This document shows positions 5,929 to 8,031 of a DNA stretch of 8,031 nt, one piece after another. Positions within the stretch are counted from its first letter, which is position 1; the number at the start of each line of letters is the position of its first letter. Below the pieces are notes generated by a model. The model made no database searches. It was not told the origin of the DNA and was given only the letters and a program-made list of their open reading frames with translations. The translations under genes were made by a program, and so were the position numbers. Origin of the DNA: Candidatus Bathyarchaeota archaeon (GTDB lineage: Archaea > Thermoproteota > Bathyarchaeia > TCS64); contig JAUWBQ010000073.1 in the NCBI GenBank assembly GCA_030601645.1, forward strand, positions 1 through 8,031, read 5' to 3'.

Positions 5929-6103
5929 TCACCACCAGGGATCGACGGGCTCCTTCCCGAAGCCCAACACCCCCCTCACACCACCCAGCCACCCCCAGGA
6001 GACCCTCCTCCCCGTACGGGCCGACGATCAGCTGCATGCCGACCGGCAGACCCCCCGGCGTCAGTCCACACGGCACGGAAACTGACGCGCGCCCAGTCAG
6101 ACT
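5929..6103 (-). pseudogene. C-terminal remnant of an amidase-signature enzyme, 5' truncated and frameshifted
   Basis: On the minus strand, bases from about 6100 down to 5976 encode LTGRASVSVPCGLTPGGLPV and then GMQLIVGPYGEEGLLGVAGWC. This is the conserved C-terminal block of the amidase signature family (GatA-like), usually xLTGxPAxSVPCGxxxxGLPVGxQxxGP. The Ser-cisSer-Lys catalytic core, which lies upstream in intact enzymes, is absent because homology stops at the junction near 6100. Within the G6 run (plus-strand C run 5970-5975) the frame probably slips: with five G the reading continues as EGVLGFGKEPVDPWW and ends at TGA (5929-5931), a credible end. Uncorrected, it runs on as Arg/Val-rich sequence to a TAA at 5903. 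The remnant cannot be functional. It faces away from the flavodoxin-fold fragment that starts at the same junction. Confidence 0.75.
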
Positions 6104-6571
6104 TTGGTTCTCGCCACGCCAGTATACGTCGACGGCATGACAGGCCCCCTGAAAACCTTCCTAGATCGCTTGGTGCCACTACTGGAAGGCCGAATCGAGA
6201 TAAGAGATGACCACTGCCGGCACCCCTTGCGTGAAGGCGTCAAGGCTGGGAAGCTCGTACTGGTTTCTGCCTCCGGATTCACCGAGATGGACAACTTCGA
6301 CCCCCTTGTGGCTCACGTCAAAGCAGCGTGTAGGAACATGGGGAGAGAGTTTGCCGGAGCGATCCTTCGACCCTACGGTTGGTTCTTCAACTGGCTCCTG
6401 AGGAAAGGATACCCCGTGGACTCTGTCCTTCAAGCCATAAGGTCCGCAGGTGTAAACCTAGTAGAGAAAGGCAGCATACCCGATGACCTGCTGAAGGAGA
6501 TCAGCCGGGACTTGGTCACACGAGAAGAGGTCCTTGAACCCTACAACTCATACTACGATAAAATCGAATGA
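6104..6571 (+). CDS. NADPH-dependent FMN reductase / flavodoxin-fold oxidoreductase lacking its N-terminal part (probable pseudogene)
   Basis: The 155-codon open frame begins at TTG within LVLATPVYVDGMTGPLKTFL, which is normally in the middle of the protein: the strand-loop that contacts the FMN isoalloxazine ring (ATPVYxxxxxGxLKxFxDR). The preceding 75-90 residues of the family, including the GSPRxxxxS phosphate-binding loop, are missing, and an in-frame TGA (6083-6085) lies upstream. The rest is intact: KLVLVSASGFTEMDNFDPL (50-68), HVKAACRNMGREFAGAILRP (71-90), and a helical tail ending EPYNSYYDKIE. Without the phosphate loop FMN binding is unlikely, so although the frame is open I think it is a relic. 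The upstream sequence is the end of an amidase gene on the other strand. No promoter or ribosome-binding site precedes the TTG. Confidence 0.75.
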   Translation: MVLATPVYVDGMTGPLKTFLDRLVPLLEGRIEIRDDHCRHPLREGVKAGKLVLVSASGFTEMDNFDPLVAHVKAACRNMGREFAGAILRPYGWFFNWLLRKGYPVDSVLQAIRSAGVNLVEKGSIPDDLLKEISRDLVTREEVLEPYNSYYDKIE

Positions 6572-6577
6572 GACCCC

Positions 6578-6603
6578 GCGCGTGCCCAAGCAGATGAACG
6601 CGC
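6578..6603. terminator. Possible shared terminator hairpin between convergent genes
   Basis: GCGCGT (6578-6583) pairs with ACGCGC (6598-6603) across a 14-base loop. TCTTTCATTT follows on the plus strand. It lies in the 36-base gap between the flavodoxin-fold fragment and the convergent cysteine miniprotein. The loop is long, so confidence is low. Confidence 0.3.
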
Positions 6604-6607
6604 TCTT

Positions 6608-6751
6608 TCATTTCTCCCAGAGACAGACGCCATTCTTGTTGAACTGGCAGACTTCCCGGCAGTATCTTTCCTCGGAGATGTTGTAAACCTGTTTATTCTC
6701 CTTTGCCCTCTCGCAATCCTTGGCTTGGATCTCTAAATCTCGCTTCCCCAT
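6608..6751 (-). CDS. Four-cysteine miniprotein, 47 residues (possible metal-binding)
   Basis: ATG at 6751 opens a 47-codon frame ending in TGA. The protein starts MGKRDLEIQAKDCERAKENK and ends YCREVCQFNKNGVCLWEK. Cysteines lie at 13, 31, 35 and 43 (CX17CX3CX7C), a spacing compatible with one bound zinc ion or small iron-sulfur site, or with disulfides. It is hydrophilic with a helical first half, and has no signal peptide or membrane segment. GAGG and GGAG lie 11-13 bases before the ATG. The frame stays open five codons upstream to a TGA (6767-6769) that ends the preceding small frame in the same phase. I do not recognise a family. It could be an independent translationally coupled gene or the second half of one interrupted gene. 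Confidence 0.55.
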   Translation of the reverse strand: MGKRDLEIQAKDCERAKENKQVYNISEERYCREVCQFNKNGVCLWEK

Positions 6752-6766
6752 CTCTTCAACATCTCC

Positions 6767-6919
6767 TCAAGGGTCTCCATAGGGGTCGCGCGCGACGGGC
6801 CACACGGCAGACCTTCCATACGAGCCGTTTACCAACCGCTGTGCACACTCCTGAAGGCGGCGATAAACTAGGAGGCCCATCATCAATTCTCCCTGTCCCA
6901 CCCAATCCTTATTTTCCAT
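6767..6919 (-). CDS. Short 50-residue open frame just upstream of the cysteine miniprotein
   Basis: ATG at 6919 opens MENKDWVGQGELMMGLLVYR, ending VWPVARDPYGDP before TGA at 6767-6769. A TATA box (6959-6968) lies about 44 bases before the ATG; no ribosome-binding site is seen, and a second in-frame ATG exists at 6943. The composition is protein-like, with one cysteine (residue 27) and a helical LVYRRLQECAQRLVNG segment. It is in the same reading phase as the 47-residue miniprotein, six codons apart including the stop. It is therefore either a separate small gene in a two-gene unit or the N-terminal half of a single 103-codon gene broken by one TGA. A short alternative frame (METLEEMLKR, starting at 6780) bridges the stop, so a pair of small indels is a further possibility. 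The family is unknown. Confidence 0.42.
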   Translation of the reverse strand: MENKDWVGQGELMMGLLVYRRLQECAQRLVNGSYGRSAVWPVARDPYGDP

Positions 6920-6958
6920 GTTGAAAAACAATAGTACAAACATAGATGTTCAATATTC

Positions 6959-6968
6959 AAAATATAAA
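6959..6968 (-). promoter_or_regulatory. TATA box between tRNA-Glu and the small-protein pair
   Basis: TTTATATTTT on the minus strand matches archaeal box A and starts 6 bases past the tRNA CCA end. It may drive the small genes (predicted transcript start near 6938). Its T content could also terminate the tRNA transcript, so both roles are possible. Confidence 0.5.
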
Positions 6969-6974
6969 TGACGG

Positions 6975-7053
6975 TGGTGCTCCCGCCGGGATTTGAACCC
7001 GGGATCTCGGGCTCGAGAGGCCCGCATCCTTGGCCGAACTAGACGACGGGAGC
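6975..7053 (-). tRNA. tRNA-Glu, anticodon CUC, with encoded CCA
   Basis: The minus strand folds as a full cloverleaf. The acceptor stem is GCTCCCG (7053-7047) with CGGGAGC, and the discriminator base is A at 6978. The D arm begins GTCTAGTTCGGCC. The anticodon stem is CGGGC/GCCCG around the loop CTCTCGA, giving anticodon CUC, which reads GAG. The T arm is CCGGG-TTCAAAT-CCCGG. There is no intron. The three bases after the discriminator are CCA (6977-6975), so the 3' end is gene-encoded rather than added only by enzyme. It lies 56 bases downstream of the DUF4438 gene on the same strand and has its own TATA-like element. Confidence 0.96.
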
Positions 7054-7082
7054 ACAGGCTATACACACTACCCCGAAGCCAG

Positions 7083-7090
7083 AATAAAAA
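7083..7090 (-). promoter_or_regulatory. A/T-rich element: tRNA promoter and/or DUF4438 gene terminator
   Basis: TTTTTATT on the minus strand lies about 34 bases before the first base of tRNA-Glu, suitable for a box A with a short leader. It also lies 20-27 bases past the DUF4438 stop codon, where a T-run terminator would be expected. The sequence cannot separate the two roles. Confidence 0.45.
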
Positions 7091-7109
7091 TATTCCAGTA
7101 ATAAAGAGA

Positions 7110-8000
7110 TCAGAGGTCGTCTCTCAGTTTCAGGATCTTTGCTATGTTGGCATCGTCGTCGATGACTGGCTCTATGACTCCGACCTTGGATGTGAACAAC
7201 GTCGTAGTCCCAGGCCCATGCCCAGCCGTATAGCAGTCGCTGTGAGTTACGATGCTCACGCTCACCGAACCCCGTCTGTATATCCTACCGTAGCTATGAT
7301 CGGCGTCGACGATGGCCACCAGGTCTCCCAGCCTGAGGTCCTCGAGGCCATACTCTTCGACGGTCTCCTCGCAGAACAAGTTGATGTCGTAATCCCCGGA
7401 ACTCACGTGGTTCCTACCCAGCCCAGAGCCCATAATCGCTGCAGGTACTTTATGGGTGACTGGCAACTCTAGCTTGCCGTTTCTTATCTTCGGGTCGATG
7501 GCGTCTAGGAAGCCGGGGTCCATGTTGAACACCTTCACATCGGGGATGTCTAGAAGCTTGAGGCCGACGCCATAGGCCTTCACCATGACCTTATCTTCGA
7601 TGATAAGTTTCTCCATGACCTCAGACTGGAAATCCGCCATCACGTGCTCAATGCCGCCGTGTTTACCCACGACGACCCCCTTCTCCCCCTTCGCGTCGCC
7701 CTCGACGGCGATGGCTTCGTTACCTATGCAGCTCAGGACGTTCAACGCCCGGCTCTGGGCTTGAGGCATCCTAGAGTCCGAAACCCTGTTCTCCAAGCTC
7801 ACCCCTGGCTCCACATGGTCGGCCATCCAGCCTGTGGCGAGATCTCCCACACGAACATTATAAGTGATGCCGCCGACGCCGGGGAGAATAACCGGCTCCC
7901 CGTTCGCGGATACCTTATAAATGGATGACCCCACGACAGGGCTCACCACCTCTCCAATGACTGAGATCTTCACAAGCTTGTCCCGGTTGGTTTTCAACAT
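7110..8000 (-). CDS. DUF4438 family protein
   Basis: A 296-residue protein of the DUF4438 family, known from archaea and thermophilic bacteria such as Thermotoga (where a member, TM1086, has a crystal structure) but without an established function. Family-like blocks are visible in order: MLKTNRDKLVKISVIGEV (1-18), GEPVILPGVGGITYNVRVGD (34-53), DHVEPGVSL (61-69), GKHGGIEHVMADF (112-124), PAAIMGSGLGRN (186-197), DYDINLF (203-209), LGDLVAIVDADHSYGR (224-239) and GHGPGTTTLFTS (260-271). Length is normal and the C-terminus is complete (TGA). No signal peptide or membrane segments, so it should be cytoplasmic. The many conserved Gly, His and Asp residues suggest an enzyme or ligand-binding protein, but that is inference. 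The ATG at 8000 is the only start codon in frame up to the window edge. tRNA-Glu lies downstream on the same strand. Confidence 0.85.
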   Translation of the reverse strand: MLKTNRDKLVKISVIGEVVSPVVGSSIYKVSANGEPVILPGVGGITYNVRVGDLATGWMADHVEPGVSLENRVSDSRMPQAQSRALNVLSCIGNEAIAVEGDAKGEKGVVVGKHGGIEHVMADFQSEVMEKLIIEDKVMVKAYGVGLKLLDIPDVKVFNMDPGFLDAIDPKIRNGKLELPVTHKVPAAIMGSGLGRNHVSSGDYDINLFCEETVEEYGLEDLRLGDLVAIVDADHSYGRIYRRGSVSVSIVTHSDCYTAGHGPGTTTLFTSKVGVIEPVIDDDANIAKILKLRDDL

Positions 8001-8031
8001 TTCGAATCTATTCTGGTTGACATTATGATGG

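Noticed and set aside
6767..6769. TGA read as selenocysteine or other recoded residue
   Set aside because: The DUF4438 gene, the 104-residue gene and the flavodoxin-fold frame all end in TGA, so UGA is a normal stop here, and I see no obvious insertion-element hairpin nearby.

Overview
The window looks like a piece of an archaeal chromosome, probably from an uncultured lineage. Evidence: box-A (TATA) elements lie 30-40 bases upstream of several starts; GGTGA ribosome-binding sites precede two of them; there is a FilR1-type winged-helix regulator of a kind typical of archaea; there is a DUF4438 protein; and a tRNA-Glu gene encodes its own CCA end. Coding DNA is GC-rich, with many C- or G-ending codons. 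A TACK-type archaeon such as Bathyarchaeia would fit, but the sequence alone does not settle the phylum.

Layout. Bases 1-284 (minus) hold the start of a membrane-anchored protein that runs off the left edge. Bases 425-739 (minus) hold an unknown 104-residue basic-tailed protein, divergent from a 565-residue D-aminoacylase-family amidohydrolase (843-2540, plus). A well-formed minus-strand promoter, ribosome-binding site and ATG face the 3' end of that enzyme (start at 2627), but the frame keeps a coding look for only about 38 codons, suggesting the stump of a lost gene. Next come a FilR1-type regulator (2954-3835, plus), a 510-base gene-free stretch with hairpins and a diverged 135-base tandem duplication carrying poly-G tracts, and an M20-family amidohydrolase (4346-5668, plus).

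At 5929-6571 two gene remnants meet head to head. The C-terminal piece of an amidase (minus, with a probable frameshift) abuts the C-terminal two thirds of a flavodoxin-fold oxidoreductase (plus). Both have lost their 5' halves at the same point, near base 6100-6104. The right end is a minus-strand series: DUF4438 protein (7110-8000), tRNA-Glu(CUC) (6975-7053), and two short frames (6767-6919 and 6608-6751) in the same reading phase, separated by one TGA; the second encodes a four-cysteine miniprotein.

Functionally, the recognisable enzymes (D-aminoacylase family, M20 amidohydrolase, amidase remnant) all cleave amide bonds in peptides or acylated amino acids, which suits an organism that scavenges peptides. 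They are not arranged as one operon. I found no CRISPR array, transposase, phage gene, or convincing new multi-gene system. The most interesting points are the double truncation junction, the small-protein pair, and several short genes that an ORF scan with a length cutoff would miss.
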